64,000 nt of DNA from Flaccisagitta enflata (taxonomy: Eukaryota > Chaetognatha > Sagittoidea > Aphragmophora), in assembly GCA_965153355.1 (NCBI GenBank), contig OZ231127.1, forward strand, positions 79,360,001 through 79,424,000, in the 5' to 3' direction. A program made the position numbers and the translations under genes. How positions within the stretch are numbered: position 1 is the stretch's first letter; each line of letters begins with the position of its first letter. The notes below the pieces were generated by a model. That model was not told the DNA's origin and made no database searches. It was given only the letters and a program-made list of their open reading frames with translations. Positions 11,367-27,382 of this stretch are shown here, in pieces.

Positions 11367-11934
11367 CTTTGACTCACCTGCATAACTTTCCTTTTTCACC
11401 GCAGAGGTCAGCACTCCCCATGCGGCCTTTGAAGTTGGTGGGTTGATGGACACCATCTTGGCCTGGTATCTGTCACGAGATCGTCCTATATCCGTTCATC
11501 TTCTAAACTCAGGTTTAGATGACGTTGTTCTTCACAGTTTGAATGTTTTTCATTTGCCGGTCATATTCTAATTTTGTAGTCATTCGAAATAGAATTTCAT
11601 AGTCCTCATTTTCCGTAGATGGGAAGTTTCGCCACATGCATAGATTGGTGTTGTTTTTTATCGTTTATTCTTTTCAATCTTTTAGATACAGAAGAATCGA
11701 ACAATTTTTCTTATCATTGTTCTTGTTGTTTTTTTTGTTGTTGTTGTTATTCTGTGACTGACGGATCGACGGATAGACCAACAGGCGACGGCCTTCTCAA
11801 ACTCTAGATGAAAGCCTCTCATGAATTTTCTTTTCTTGTCTTCGAGAGATATGCAGGTTAAGTATCGGGGTAGCGTGGCAGTGCGCATTGTAAGGATAAA
11901 ACAAGCCCAACAGGCCAACAGTCGCGTGCTTTGT

Positions 11935-12213
11935 TTCACACAACTACACAACTTCATACTTCACAACTTCATACTACATAACCTCATACTACATAACTAC
12001 ATACTTCAACTTCATACTACATAACTTCATGCAACATAACTTCATACTACAACTTCATACTACATACATACTACAGACTACATACATACTACATACTTAG
12101 TTACATACTACAACCAACATACATCCTACAACTTCATACTACATGCATACTTCCACATACTACATACATACTACATACTTCATACTACATTACCACATAC
12201 TACAACTTCATAC
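11935..12213. repeat. CATACTACAACTT minisatellite, left block
   Basis: Irregular tandem units are built from CATACTACA and TAACTTCATACT. The array is split by the palindromic element at 12218-12745 and resumes at 12746. Confidence 0.9.
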
Positions 12214-12217
12214 TACA

Positions 12218-12745
12218 CAGTCAGTGGACAAAACAAAATAGGTAGAGAGCTCACTCTGTTGGCTTTGATCCAACTTACTGTTATTGAACAACAGGCTGTA
12301 AACAACAACTGGTTGTGAAAATTACAGCCGGCTGTCATCTTACAAAGTAGACAAAAATCCAACCTAAATAGAATAGAACGTGACTAGCATATTCATAATC
12401 CTGATGAAATTCTGAGAAGTTTGACATGTCACACTTAATACTTTTTATAAAAAAAAAATCTTTTAACATTGCATTATAACTTTATTAAACATTGATAAAT
12501 TTTTTTTATTTTCATATAAAAGTATATATTGTGACATATCAAACTTGTGAAAAGTTCACTAGGATTTTGAATTTGCAGGTCTCATTCTATTTGGTGAAAG
12601 TTGGATTTTTGCCGACTTTGTAGTATGACAGCCGGCTGTAATTTTTACAACCAGTTGTTGTTTACAGCCTGCTGTTTGATAACAGTAAGTTGGATCAAAG
12701 CCAACAGAGTGAGCTCTCTACCTTTTTTGTCTTGTCCACTGACTG
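12218..12745. mobile_element. Long terminal-inverted-repeat element (528 bp) inserted in minisatellite
   Basis: The ends CAGTCAGTGGACAAAACAAA (left) and the reverse complement of CAGTCAGTGGACAAGACAAA (right) start inverted arms of about 150 bases that are nearly identical. Weaker inverted similarity (TTTGACATGTCACAC / TGTGACATATCAAAC) continues inward. TACA flanks both sides (12214-12217 and 12746-12749), a likely 4-base target duplication, although the TACA-rich surroundings make this ambiguous. There is no coding frame. Confidence 0.85.
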
Positions 12746-13035
12746 TACATACATACTACATACTACCCACATACTACAACTTAATACTACATACTTACTT
12801 CTTCATACTACATACTGCGTACTACATAATTCTTACATACTTCTTACATACTACATACTACAATTTCATACTACATACATACTACAACTTAATACTTCAT
12901 ACATACTTTTACATACTACATACTACTTACAAACTACTACAACATACTACAACTTCATACAACATAACTTCATACTACAAAACTACATACTACAACTTCA
13001 TACTACATTACTTCATTCTAAAACTTATAACTTCT
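12746..13035. repeat. CATACTACAACTT minisatellite, right block
   Basis: This is the continuation of the array at 11935-12213 after the inserted element, with the same unit vocabulary. Confidence 0.9.
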
Positions 13036-13054
13036 GTCCAATAAAAAGTTGACA

Positions 13055-13290
13055 AAATACACAAAATACCCAAAATACCCAAACTACCCAAAATACCCAA
13101 AATACCCAAACATACCCAAAATACCTAAAAATACCCAAACTACCCAAAAATACCTAAAAATGCCCAAAAATACTCAAAAATACTCAGAAATACCCATAAG
13201 TACCCAAAAATGTCAGAAAGTACCTTAAAGTACCCTGAAGTACCCTGAAATACCCTAGACTACCTTAAATTACTTTAAGATACCTTAAAA
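13055..13290. repeat. (AAATACCC)n degenerate minisatellite
   Basis: Units of 8 to 10 bases (CCCAAAATA, ACCTAAAAAT, ACCCTGAAGT) decay progressively to the right and lead into an HP fragment. Confidence 0.9.
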
Positions 13291-13308
13291 AGTCGTGATT
13301 TTAAAAAT

Positions 13309-13386
13309 GTGACGGACAGACAGAAGGACGGACCTACCGACCTACCGACCGACACGGCAAGGTGTAGAGTCACATGCACGCAACTT
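13309..13386 (+). repeat. HP repeat, 3' half
   Basis: GTGACGGACAGACAG is followed by a GACC array, GGCAAGGTGTAGAGTCACAT and GCACGCAACTT. This is the family's right end with a decayed palindrome. Confidence 0.7.
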
Positions 13387-13496
13387 AAAATCATAGAATG
13401 GGAGTTATTACTCATTCATTTACATGTCTTTCTCCAGCATAAGTGTATGGTAAATCGTTGACTGTACAATCATACTATGACAGTCGCAAAAGCGTC

Positions 13497-14160
13497 AGAT
13501 GATCAGCGGTACCGGTTGCCCCTAAGTTGGTGTATATTAGATATGGAGATGAGAGGGGCAGCAGCCCCAAAGGAGCCGATGACCTAGGCTGGGCGAAGAT
13601 TTGAGCATTGAGGCCAGGATATAAGCCTCGAGGCTAGTATTTGAGCTTTGAAGCTGGGATTTGAAACATGAGGCTTGGATTGGAGCCTCAAGGGTATGAT
13701 TGGATCCTTGAAGCTTAGATTGGAGCCTCCAGGCTGGGATTGGAGTCTCACGGCTGGGGTTGGAACCTCAATGAAGGGATTGGAGCCACGAGGCTGAGAT
13801 TAGAGCCTCGAGGCTGGGATTGGAGCAGTGAGGCTGGGATTGGGGCCTTGAGACTGGGACTGGAGCCTAGAGGCTGGGATTATAGCTTAGAGGCTGAGAT
13901 TGGAGCCTGTAGACTGGGATTGGAGACTTGAATCTGGGATTTAAGCCTCAAGGCTGCAATTTGAGCCTTGAGGCTGGAATTGCAGCCTTGAGGCTAGGAT
14001 TGGGGCCTTGAGGCTAGGATAGGGGCCTCGAGGCTAGGTATGGAGCCTTAAGGCTAGGATTGGAGCCATGAGGGGGGGGGGGGACAGAGAAGGAGGAGAA
14101 AAATCTCCCATGTTTGTGGAAGCATAGGTTATCAGTCCCTCCGGGACCGCTGCCCTTAAA
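13497..14160. mobile_element. TIR element enclosing a 21-bp minisatellite (GGGCAGC family, copy 1)
   Basis: The left end has GATCAGCGGTACCGGTTGCC and then GGGGCAGCAGCCCCAAAGGA. The right end has the inverted counterpart TCCGGGACCGCTGCCC. Between them, at about 13600-14075, some twenty units of the type GAGGCTGGGATTGGAGCCT run head to tail. Copies 2 (16385-16910) and 3 (55150-55835) share the ends but carry other internal repeats. Confidence 0.6.
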
Positions 14161-14203
14161 GTAAGTTCGGCATTGTTTCCAAATTGCTTCCAGTGTCTCT
14201 ATC

Positions 14204-14205
14204 AC

Positions 14206-14263
<58 letters not shown>
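14204..14263. repeat. (TTG)n microsatellite
   Basis: A pure TTG trinucleotide tract. Confidence 0.97.
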
Positions 14264-14265
<2 letters not shown>

Positions 14266-14294
14266 GGTAAATTCCAGTTCTCATTCATAAAGCG

Positions 14295-14426
14295 AACAAG
14301 GCCAAAAAGGCTAAGTAGGTGCGCGTGTGGATCGTCGAACGCTTGTGTTACCGACCAACCAGCAGACCAACCAACCAACCGACGGATACAGCCAGTTATA
14401 GTGTTTTTTTGCGCATCTAAAAAAAA
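14295..14426 (+). repeat. HP repeat, full copy (subfamily c)
   Basis: It begins AACAAGGCCAAAAAGGC, then TAGGTGCGCGTGTGGATCG, a GACC/AACC array, AGCCAGTTATAG, and ends TTGCGCATCTAAAAAA. It is closest to 44812-44950. The AGGTGCG motif replaces AGTCGCG of subfamily a. Confidence 0.7.
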
Positions 14427-14744
14427 TGAGAGACGGATAAATAGACAGGCAAAACAGAGACAGACATGTAATTAAACAGACAGAGAGACAGACAGTCAGT
14501 CAGAGTACGGCACAGGTTAACGATGAGTCGCGCAATCACAACAAAGATAAAGCACTGATCAAACACTCTATATTAAAGTTAAGTGCAGCTTAGGATCGAC
14601 CCATGGCACACGAGAAATGAGTAGAAATTCTTTTTTTTCTATGTCGTTGATTCTCTCCGTTTTGGCCGGATTTGGGAAACAATATCGAACAATCTGCTAT
14701 GAGATGTAGCTTGGAATTTGCATTTATCATGAACGCCACGGTTC

Positions 14745-15075
14745 ACATTTATATCCTACCCAGCTGTAGCGTGTGCGCTTGTGGTCGTCTGGGTCACGGG
14801 TTCGAGTCCCGCTTTGGGCGAGTCTATTCAACGAAGGTTGGAATCCTCAATCATGTTCTAGTATGGGTTGCCTGGTGAATTCCAGTGAATAGCTAGCTAG
14901 AGGGGAGGGTTGGAAGGGTGGAAGGGAGGGTAACAATGGATCCGGACAGGGGCACCTCGAATGGTGGATCTGCGTAACTGCCGTTATCCTTGGCAGGCAG
15001 AACGCCCCTTACTGTAAGAAAGTATGGAGAACTTCCACTTCTTGGAGTGGTGACAACAACAACAACCCAATGGGC
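14745..15075 (+). mobile_element. Candidate tRNA-derived SINE
   Basis: GGTTCGAGTCC at 14799-14809 matches the RNA polymerase III B box. The CACGGG/CCCGCT bases either side can form a TΨC-like stem. An A-box-like TAGCGTGTGCGC lies about 35 bases upstream. The element continues with a unique body (GGATCCGGACAGGGGCACC, TATCCTTGGCAGGCAGAACG) and ends in a GACAACAACAACAA tail. The tRNA part is too degenerate to assign an acceptor identity. No second copy is in the window. Confidence 0.5.
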
Positions 15076-15099
15076 GTGTTTCAAGTGACGACAACAATT

Positions 15100-16043
15100 G
15101 CAATTACTCCCTTTAATCACGTTTAGACGTTTATTTTTATGTTAATCACGTTTACAGCGTAAACATACATTTTTATTTTTATGTGTTTTATAGAGCAATT
15201 TTTGTCCCAACAGTCATATATTTCAACTGGCAAGCGCAAGCAGAGCGAGCATAGCATTTGGAGCGCTGTGGAGTGAATAAATGTAACAAGCGATGTAAAC
15301 AATGTGATGTCAATGAAGAAACGCAGTAAGCGACCGAGTTGATTACTGATATCTGAAGATTTTTGAAATTTACAATACCACATATTTTTCCATTCATTGC
15401 CCCCCCCCCCGTATCAATGAGTTGTGGGAAGATGAAAATTCTGCTTTTCTGTGTCTCATTCAGTGCTGAAATGGAAAACAAGCAAAAAATATCCCTAATA
15501 GTCAAGGGGGGGGGGGGGCGCCGATTAGACGGTAAGATGATCAACTGACGGTATCTCTTTTTGTAATTTAGGACGAGCCCGAGGCGCTTATTAGTAGAAG
15601 ATGAGCATCAGTAACTTCGTTTTAGTTGTCTAAGTTAAAACGTTGACATAATTTCTCCTATGTAAGCTTTCCATTAAAAACCCATTAAGATAACTGTAGA
15701 TTAAACTGTCTCGTCCGCCGATTTGGTAGCAACAGATGTACAAAACCATAATTCATTAAATTAACGATGAAAAATGAATTCCGGTGTTTCTTCATTTCCG
15801 TCATTGGTCAGCAAATTCTTGATTTTAAAGAAAATATCTTTTTTTTTTATCTCAAAATTATTCCGTTTTCCTTTTCCTGTTGTGATGAGATTAAGAAAAA
15901 AAAGACTTCAAAGCTCTTGGAAACTAAATTTTTCCTTTTACTTTTTTCTCTTTTATTTCGTTTGGCGAAACAAATCAAAGAAAGAAAAAGGAAAATACTG
16001 GATTCCTGTCGGGCGACCGAAACATGGATTTCCATATTCGTTG

Positions 16044-16044
<1 letters not shown>
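15100..16044. other. Gene-free interval
   Basis: No exon is supported. It includes a C10 tract near 15401 and a G13 tract near 15506, about 100 bases apart. The long frames at 15767-16190 run into a (CT)n tract. Confidence 0.4.
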
Positions 16045-16116
<72 letters not shown>

Positions 16117-16152
16117 CTCTCTCTCTCTCCCATCCCTCTCCCAGCTCTCTTA

Positions 16153-16187
<35 letters not shown>
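16045..16187. repeat. (CT)n microsatellite, interrupted
   Basis: Two CT tracts are separated by CCCATCCCTCTCCCAGCTCT. Confidence 0.96.
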
Positions 16188-16190
<3 letters not shown>

Positions 16191-16384
16191 CTCTGAGCGA
16201 GGAGAGGTCGCCCATGGCGGGATATATACTTTTTCTCTCTCTCTCTTCATCATGCGATCTTCTCAAATTTTCTCTCATCAATTTTTTTCCCTTCTTCAGG
16301 GTTGACAACTGCAAACTGAAAAGCCTGAGAATATTATGGGCTACAACAGAAAAAAAAAGAAAACAAGTCATCCAAGGATCGCAA

Positions 16385-16910
16385 ATGGTCAGCGTTACCC
16401 GATGCCCTGCTTGGAATGATTAGCTAAAGAATTGGAGCGAGGGTAGGGCAGCGGCCCCAAAGGGCCGATGTCCTGTAGGACACAGGGGTGAATTTCCAGA
16501 CATCCTGAGAGGGCATATTTGAGGCCTTGGTAGCAACTTTCCATGTTGTTCAATAGGAATTTTGCATTTTTTCAATTTCTTGTCAATTTACCATGTTATT
16601 CAATGGGAATTTTACATTTTTCTCAATTTTCATTAATTTTTTATGTTATTCGATGGGAATCATGCAATTTTTCATTTTTTTTGTAAATTTTTTACAATTA
16701 ATTTTCTACTGTAAATTTTCTACTGTAAATTTTCTACTGTATGTTATTCAATGGGAAGTTTGTATTTTGTCAATTTCCCATGTTGTTCAATGGGAATTTG
16801 AGGCTTGAGAGGCTTCGGGGGGGGGGGGGACAAATATACATACGGACATCTGGAAATTCACCCCTGTGTCCTACAGGACATCGGCCCTTTGGGGCCGCTG
16901 CCCAAGGGAA
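16385..16910. mobile_element. TIR element enclosing a CAATGGGAATTT repeat (GGGCAGC family, copy 2)
   Basis: The left arm runs from GGTCAGCGTTACCCGATGCC through GGGCAGCGGCCCCAAAGGGC and CCTGTAGGACACAGGGGTGA. The right arm (about 16848-16907) is its reverse complement over about 60 bases, ending GGGGCCGCTGCCC. The interior holds several loosely spaced units with ATGTTATTCAATGGGAATTT. A G-run and the long (GA)n tract follow. Confidence 0.8.
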
Positions 16911-17166
<256 letters not shown>

Positions 17167-17172
17167 AAAAAG

Positions 17173-17609
17173 AACAAGGTTGGATACACAGCTACCCAAG
17201 TCACGTAAGGGTAGACAGGGGCTGCATGAGGTCACCAGAGCATTTAGACAGGAGCAGTGAGGCCATGCTAGAGACAGCAAAAAAAATGTATAATGTGATG
17301 GACCAACCGACCAAGGGACAGACGAACGGTGGTGGTAGAGTCAAGGAATTTTTGATGGCAAGAAAAGCAAGGCCGGATAAACGGCTACCCAAGTCGCGTG
17401 CGGTTGGGCAGGGGCCATATTTGAGGTCATTTCATCATTTTGTCAGGAGCAGTAAGGCCAAAGACCGCTAAAACCTTAAAAAACTGAAGTGTGACGGACG
17501 GACGGACGGACGGACGGACGGACGGACGGACGGACGAACGGACGGACGGACGGACCGACCGACCGACCGACAAAGCGGGGTGTAGAGTCCCGTTGCAGGC
17601 GACGAAAAA
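17173..17609 (+). repeat. Two tandem HP repeats
   Basis: The first copy begins AACAAGGTTGGATACACAGC and has a short GACC core and a decayed end (GGTAGAGTCAAGG). The second begins GCAAGGCCGGATAAACGGC, has a long pure GGAC/GACC array and ends AAAGCGGGGTGTAGAGTCCC then GGCGACGAAAAA. Both keep the GGGCAGGGGC-type box. Confidence 0.75.
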
Positions 17610-17651
17610 CCACGACTCCCCTAAAAACCCTCAAAACATCGCGTAGATCTA

Positions 17652-18613
17652 CTAACTATGGCAAAAAAAAAAAAGACAGTAATTTTCAAAATGATATTGT
17701 GAGCTCATTTTTTAGAGCAGGTTCATAATTTTTTAGACTAAGATAGTTTGTTAAATTGGCTACCTGGTAAAAAAAATCAGACCTTGAAAAAATTGATTTT
17801 TGCGCTCATAGCATTGAGTTTTGCAAAATTTGCCAATTGAATCATTGCCGAATAGGTTTCAGTTTAGATCCAACTTTAAAAATTAACTCTGAGCTCAACT
17901 TTTAGAGCGAGATCAATATTTCTGAGATGGTGATAGCAGGTCAAATTTCTGACACAGCAAAAAAATCAGAATTCAAAAAAGTGTTTTTTTGTACCTTCTA
18001 CATCAATTTTTGTAAAATCTGTCAAAACTGGATATCAATACTAGATTTTTTATAAGAAGTCTATTCACAAAAATAGATGATACTAGTGCAAAAATACACT
18101 TTTTTGAGTTCCAATTCTTTTGCTGTGTCAAAAACTTGTCATACTATCACCACCAAAAAAAATGTGAAGCTACTAAGAAAAATGAACATTTGAAATCAAC
18201 TCTAGATGAATGTTTTTTTGTTTTGACTATCCAACTTTAACCGATTTTACAAAATTGATGTTGCAACTACAAAAATAAACTTTTTTGAGTTCTGATTTTT
18301 TTACTGTGTCAGAAATTTGACATGCTATCATCATCTAAAAAATTTTGATCTTGCTCCAAAAATTGAGCTCACAGTTAATTTTCAAAGTTGGATCTAAACT
18401 GAAACTGAAACCAACTCGGTAATTGTTCAATAAATAAATTTTGCAAAAATCAATGCTATGGGCGCAAAAATCAATTTTTTCAAGATCTGATTTTTTTGCT
18501 AGGAACCAAATTTGACAAACTATCTTGGTCTAAAAAATTATAAAAATGCTCCAAAAATGAGCTCACAATATCATTTTGAAAATTACTGTCTTTTTTTATT
18601 TTGCCATAGTTAG
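17652..18613. mobile_element. Large fold-back element (962-bp palindrome)
   Basis: CTAACTATGGCAAAA at the left reappears inverted as TTTTGCCATAGTTAG at the right. Inverted similarity continues inward for roughly 400 bases per arm, for example GACAGTAATTTTCAAAATGA and its complement, and CTCATAGCATTGA / TCAATGCTATGGG. Each arm also contains related direct sub-repeats around TTTTTGCTGTGTCAGAAATT. There is no coding frame. It resembles Foldback-type DNA elements or a MITE tandem inversion. Confidence 0.85.
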
Positions 18614-19167
18614 ATCATGATCATGTATAAGGAATGAGGGAGCTTCATGAAATCACACAACATTTTGTCTGTATTTGACAAAGCCCAACATTCATCGCTC
18701 GCCGTTACAGTGTTCTAGATAATGTGTCGTTACTAAAACATAGATTTTAAATCTTAGAAAATAGCTACACTTTGAATAACAGTTTTTGACAATCGTTAAC
18801 ATCTAAGGCAGGTTTCTTAAGATGATTACACGGGAAAACCAAGCATAACTATTATCTATTCCACATGATCATGGCAACAAACAAAAAAATGACGTAAGTT
18901 GGATTGAAATAAACACAGTAAAATTAAAATCAAAATCGAGGGGCAGTGCACGCGGACGCGGACGACATTTGGAGCCATGGGAGTCACATCAGAGGCTCTG
19001 AGCATCACGTAGTTTGATCAACGAAACATTGGGGTGGTTCACATAGCCAAAGCTGGGAGTTTCTTCTCATCCTGCATACGTGTATTCTTAAACTCATTTC
19101 TTTTCTTTTTTGCCGATACGGATCAATATTTAGGCTTTACATTTGACTGATGACTAGTTATATGTTG
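18614..19167. other. Gene-free interval downstream of the secreted-protein gene
   Basis: No exon, and no canonical AATAAA on the minus strand that would clearly end the gene at 19443. Confidence 0.4.
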
Positions 19168-19170
19168 TTT

Positions 19171-19223
<53 letters not shown>

Positions 19224-19299
19224 GACTAATGACTAGTTTTTGTTGTTATTGTTGTTGTTGTTGTTGTTGTTGTTGTCGTTGTCGTTGTCGTTGTTGTTT

Positions 19300-19383
<84 letters not shown>

Positions 19384-19406
19384 TTGTTGTTGTTGTTGTT
19401 GTTGTT
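19168..19406. repeat. (TTG)n microsatellite, about 240 bp
   Basis: TTG repeats with a few TCG and TTT interruptions and a short break at about 19223-19245. It lies just downstream of the stop codon of the minus-strand gene. Confidence 0.97.
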
Positions 19407-19442
19407 AAGTCATTTCTGATTGTTATCATCTGGCATTTCCAG

Positions 19443-22769
<3,327 letters not shown>

Positions 22770-22857
22770 TGTTCTATGAAACGATTTGCACTTCACTTGG
22801 CGTAGGGCTGTCGAGAGGAGTCTTCAAAGCAAAGGAAGAAGAGGGACCCCTTTGCCT

Positions 22858-22864
22858 TATATAA
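22858..22864 (-). promoter_or_regulatory. TATA box of the secreted-protein gene
   Basis: The minus strand reads GTTATATAAGG. It lies about 90 bases upstream of the ATG at 22769, leaving room for a transcription start near 22830. A (CT)n tract begins 14 bases further upstream on that strand. Confidence 0.65.
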
Positions 22865-22874
22865 CTGTGCAGGG

Positions 22875-22981
<107 letters not shown>

Positions 22982-23086
22982 AGAGCGCGAGAGAGAAGAG
23001 ATAGAATGAAAGATCCACGTTGTCATTGATGTCCCTGACGCAATTTAGTTTTGGACTAGCTCCTGAGTCCTGATCCAAAAAATGCG

Positions 23087-23253
23087 TTTTTAATTACGGA
23101 CACGCAGCTCTATAAGAGGCTCTGTCTTTCTGTCGGTCCGTTCGTCGATCCGTCCTTCCATCATGATCGAGTCAGATGCTGCGGTTGTGTTTGTCGCTGT
23201 AAACGCCCCTGCCCACCCGTCCGCAACGATATTGTGACCTCACGTTCCTTGTT
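23087..23253 (-). repeat. HP repeat, inverted copy (subfamily b)
   Basis: The plus strand reads TTTTTAATTACGGACACGCA, a GTCC array, CACCCGTCCGCAACGATATT and CCTTGTT. Confidence 0.7.
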
Positions 23254-24485
23254 CAGGATCGTGAGGTAAATTCATAAATAGCTCATTCGTTGTCAAATAC
23301 ATGACCACATGGGTCACTCAAACGGTCAACTTGCATCATCCAGTTGCTGCAGGTCAAACATGAGACTAGATCCTAGCAATTGATGATTCTGACATTCTGT
23401 TTCTCCCATTAATGAAGTTATTGAAACTAAATTTTTTTATAATGTTCTTTATTAGCCTCAAAATACTCAAAGTATAAAGAAGATGGTCAAAGTTTCGAGC
23501 CGTTGCCCAACAGATCAATTTCCGCAAATTGAACTGCAAATTGAAAAGTATAAAGGGCAATGTTACTTTACATCCCCAAACGTGCGAAGATGAGGCTACT
23601 TTCAATGACAGTGAAAGATGTCCAGCATTCAAAACTTTATTTCGCAGCTCAAAAGAATTGCATTAGTCAGTCCTACCTTTAGACTAAGTGAAATGACACT
23701 CAGTTCCATCCCTACAGTCACAATTGTATGACATATGCGGGTGCTAGCGAGGCAAGCTGCAAACATGTGGAGCCAAATCAACCAACCAACCATCACATGC
23801 ACACCTTACACTCTGTTAATGATGATCTACTCACTTGTAATTCTTTGGAATTTTCTTGGTTTTCAAAACGTTTCTCTAGAATCCCATTTACCAGCTTACC
23901 GAAGTTTCATCATCTTTGGAATTGAAGGTTTTTTTTTTCGCAAAAAAGTTTTTTCTTTTGGTTACCACAACCTTTCATAGAGTGTCACACAGTCACAAAA
24001 TATGCAATTGGCGCACTCTTATCGATTGTCACAAATTCAGAGCAAACAATCGGCAAAGTTTGTCCGGATTCAGACATTCTTAGTCCAGTTAATCGTTTTG
24101 AAATGTAAATTTTTTTGAACAATTAATTTTGTCATACGACCAGCTATGAGTGTCAGCTGACCAACTATGTGTGTCACATGACCAGCTGACACTGTCATGT
24201 GATCATGTTGATGATTGTTTGCCGTCAGGAATGTTCCACTTTTCTTCGTTAATATAGTTCATCGTGTCAGCATTTCTTCATCTTGATTAACATATATTGT
24301 TCATTTGTTATCGATTTTTTTTGATCATTTATTAATCTTTCCATTCTTCAGACTAACAATGTGGCGCAAAAAATGGGACGTAATTGAATGGTTCATGTAA
24401 TCATGTTGTTTAAGAATGGCGTAAAGATAAACTCATACTGCCTTTCGATTCTCACTGAAAAGATATGATATATGATATATGATAT
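23254..24485. other. Gene-free interval
   Basis: No exon is supported. At about 24138-24205 the phrases GACCAGCTATGAGTGTCAGC, GACCAACTATGTGTGTCAC and GACCAGCTGACACTGTCA form a small local repeat. Confidence 0.4.
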
Positions 24486-24630
24486 ATGAGAAAAGTCTTT
24501 TTTTGGGTATAAACATATGATTTGCAGTACAAGACCACAGAATATTTCGATGCATATAGACGCACCATCATTCAGCTGTGAACACAAATCATATGTGTAT
24601 ACCCAAAAAAAGAATAACTTTTCTCATCGA
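24486..24630. repeat. Inverted-repeat miniature element
   Basis: GAGAAAAGTCTTTTTTTGGG and AACATATGATTTG on the left are matched by CAAATCATATG and CCCAAAAAAAGAATAACTTT on the right. The arms are about 45 bases with a short spacer. A (GATATAT) triplication precedes it. Confidence 0.6.
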
Positions 24631-24997
24631 TTTTCACCATATGTGCAATGACTTTAAAACATACATGATATATCAAAGAAATAGATTTGAACGCCTGAAT
24701 TTGAAATGTTAATTTAAGATAGTTTACATGATTGGTTGTTTGACTGCTGTGTTGATTGTTATAAGGCCAGAAAAAAAATAACTCCAAAACCATGACCAAA
24801 AAGTTTCGTCAACTTCTTCATGCGCTACATAGTACAGAGTGTATGATGTTTGTATGATGTTTTTTTTTTCTTTTTAAACGCAAACAATTTTTGAGCGATT
24901 ATATCCTTAATTTTCATTCGTCGGTTTTGAAACATTTTTAACACTTTTTTTGCTCCTAATTGAAATGTCTGGCTGAATTAGGAGAAGAAAAGGAATC

Positions 24998-25389
<392 letters not shown>

Positions 25390-25553
25390 GCACTTATCTT
25401 TCTTCCTATTCAAGGCTGATCCACCTGGAGAGAGAAAAAAGGAGAGGAATAAGAGGAAAAATCAGATTGATAAATGTATACATTTCCAATTGAAGCTTGA
25501 TGTATACATAAGCAATAGAAAGAAGCCACTCCACTGCCTAGGATCATATCAAG

Positions 25554-25787
<234 letters not shown>

Positions 25788-26109
25788 TACATGGATGCCG
25801 TCAATTTTTGCAATTATCTTCCCAATTAATGTTTTTTGTCAATCATGCTTAACTGCAGTGAACTTCCTCTAATATCCACTGATTAATTTGTTTCGAGTAG
25901 CTATGATATTTGTGTAAACAAAATTAGTTCAAAAACTCTCCAAATTGGCATAGAATAACTAGGATAGAACAGTTGAGCTTCTACTTCAATATCGGGCCAT
26001 CGCCAAAAAAAAAAAAGAACAAACTTCTGAGACAACTTAAGCATGAAAAGGTTGACGTTGAGACCGAGTTTTACTTTCTTAAGTGAAAACATTCGAAACA
26101 CAAACTGAC

Positions 26110-26210
<101 letters not shown>

Positions 26211-26539
26211 ATCAGACAGAAACAAACAGAAAGACAGACAGACAGACCAAATTATTGGTAGCAAAGTTAGAGAGGAAAAGACAGTAGTAGATGCCATAAA
26301 GACTGAGAGGGAGAGAAAGAGCTGGGAAAAAAGACCAAGATAGACAAGTCCATAGAGACAAGAAGACGAATATTGAGGGGGAGCAGCAGAGAAGAAAGAT
26401 AGAGTGACTAACACAGAGAGAGGGAGAGGTATATTGATGGATTATCCATCATGGATAGCAAACAAGATAGACATGAAGAGACAGATAGAGAGAAAACCAG
26501 AGACTTACTCAGAAAGAGAGAGGGAGAGGGAGATATCTG

Positions 26540-27165
26540 TCATACAGTTTTTATTACGTTAACATACGAGTTGTCAACGCGCTGATTCAACGAGTTTGAG
26601 ACGAATTAGTCGAGTAAAGTTTCTGGACGCCGAAAATAGGAAAACTGAAAGGCGATAACAAAGTCAAAGAAAAAGTGACAAGTGTGCGTTCCGAGGTTTC
26701 AAATTCACTGGTCGAGCAGCATTCTTTACTTCATTTTTACGTAATTTTTTGAATGTCATTATTTTCATAATGAATCAAAGTTGTGTCGGATCTTCAAATT
26801 ACACAGAAAAACCCAAAAAAATTAGCCTAATGGAATTCTAATGAAATCTCGCCGCTAGTCATCCAATACAATGAGTTATCGACGCGACACCTACCAAAAC
26901 TGGATTAGTGGCCCTATAGATCCCTAATCAGACACGATGATCAGATACGAAGAAAACAATCTTTTATTGCCTCATTATTGGTTTTAAACCATGAGCAATT
27001 CATCGCAGCTATCAAGTAAGAGTGTTAAATTATTCGCGGTTAGAAACGATATGGGAATTGTCGATTTCTTTAACATAGAGCAAAACATACTATCTTGGAA
27101 AAAAAATCTTCCGGCACTTTTACATATTAGAATCAACCAATCATCAAAAAATTGATGAGATAATT
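26540..27165. other. Gene-free AT-rich interval
   Basis: No exon, RNA gene or repeat that I can support. Confidence 0.4.
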
Positions 27166-27167
27166 AA

Positions 27168-27382
27168 AGCCCTTCAAATTTGCATGAGATTTGTGCAAAT
27201 CGCATCCCTCAAGCTCAATGCGTTTAAAAGTTATTCAACTTTGATTAAAATAATTCAATTTCGCTTGTGCCATTTCTATACAAATTTTAAATGAGATCTC
27301 TTCACTGTTTTTAAAATTTCTTCTAAACGCATAGAGCTAGACAGATGCAATTTGCACAGACAGCTTGTAAATTTGAAGGGCT
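27168..27382. repeat. Imperfect palindromic element, about 215 bp
   Basis: AGCCCTTCAAATTTGCATGA at the left pairs with AAATTTGAAGGGCT at the right. TGTGCAAATCGCATC/GATGCAATTTGCACA and ATGCGTTTA/TAAACGCAT are further paired blocks. Confidence 0.7.

Noticed and set aside
11935-13035. Centromeric or telomeric satellite
   Set aside because: The arrays are short (about 280 bases each), irregular, and no telomere-type TTAGGG/TTAGG unit is present in the window.
14761-14820. Functional tRNA gene
   Set aside because: Only the T-arm/B box is convincing. The acceptor and anticodon stems do not form, so a SINE is the better reading.
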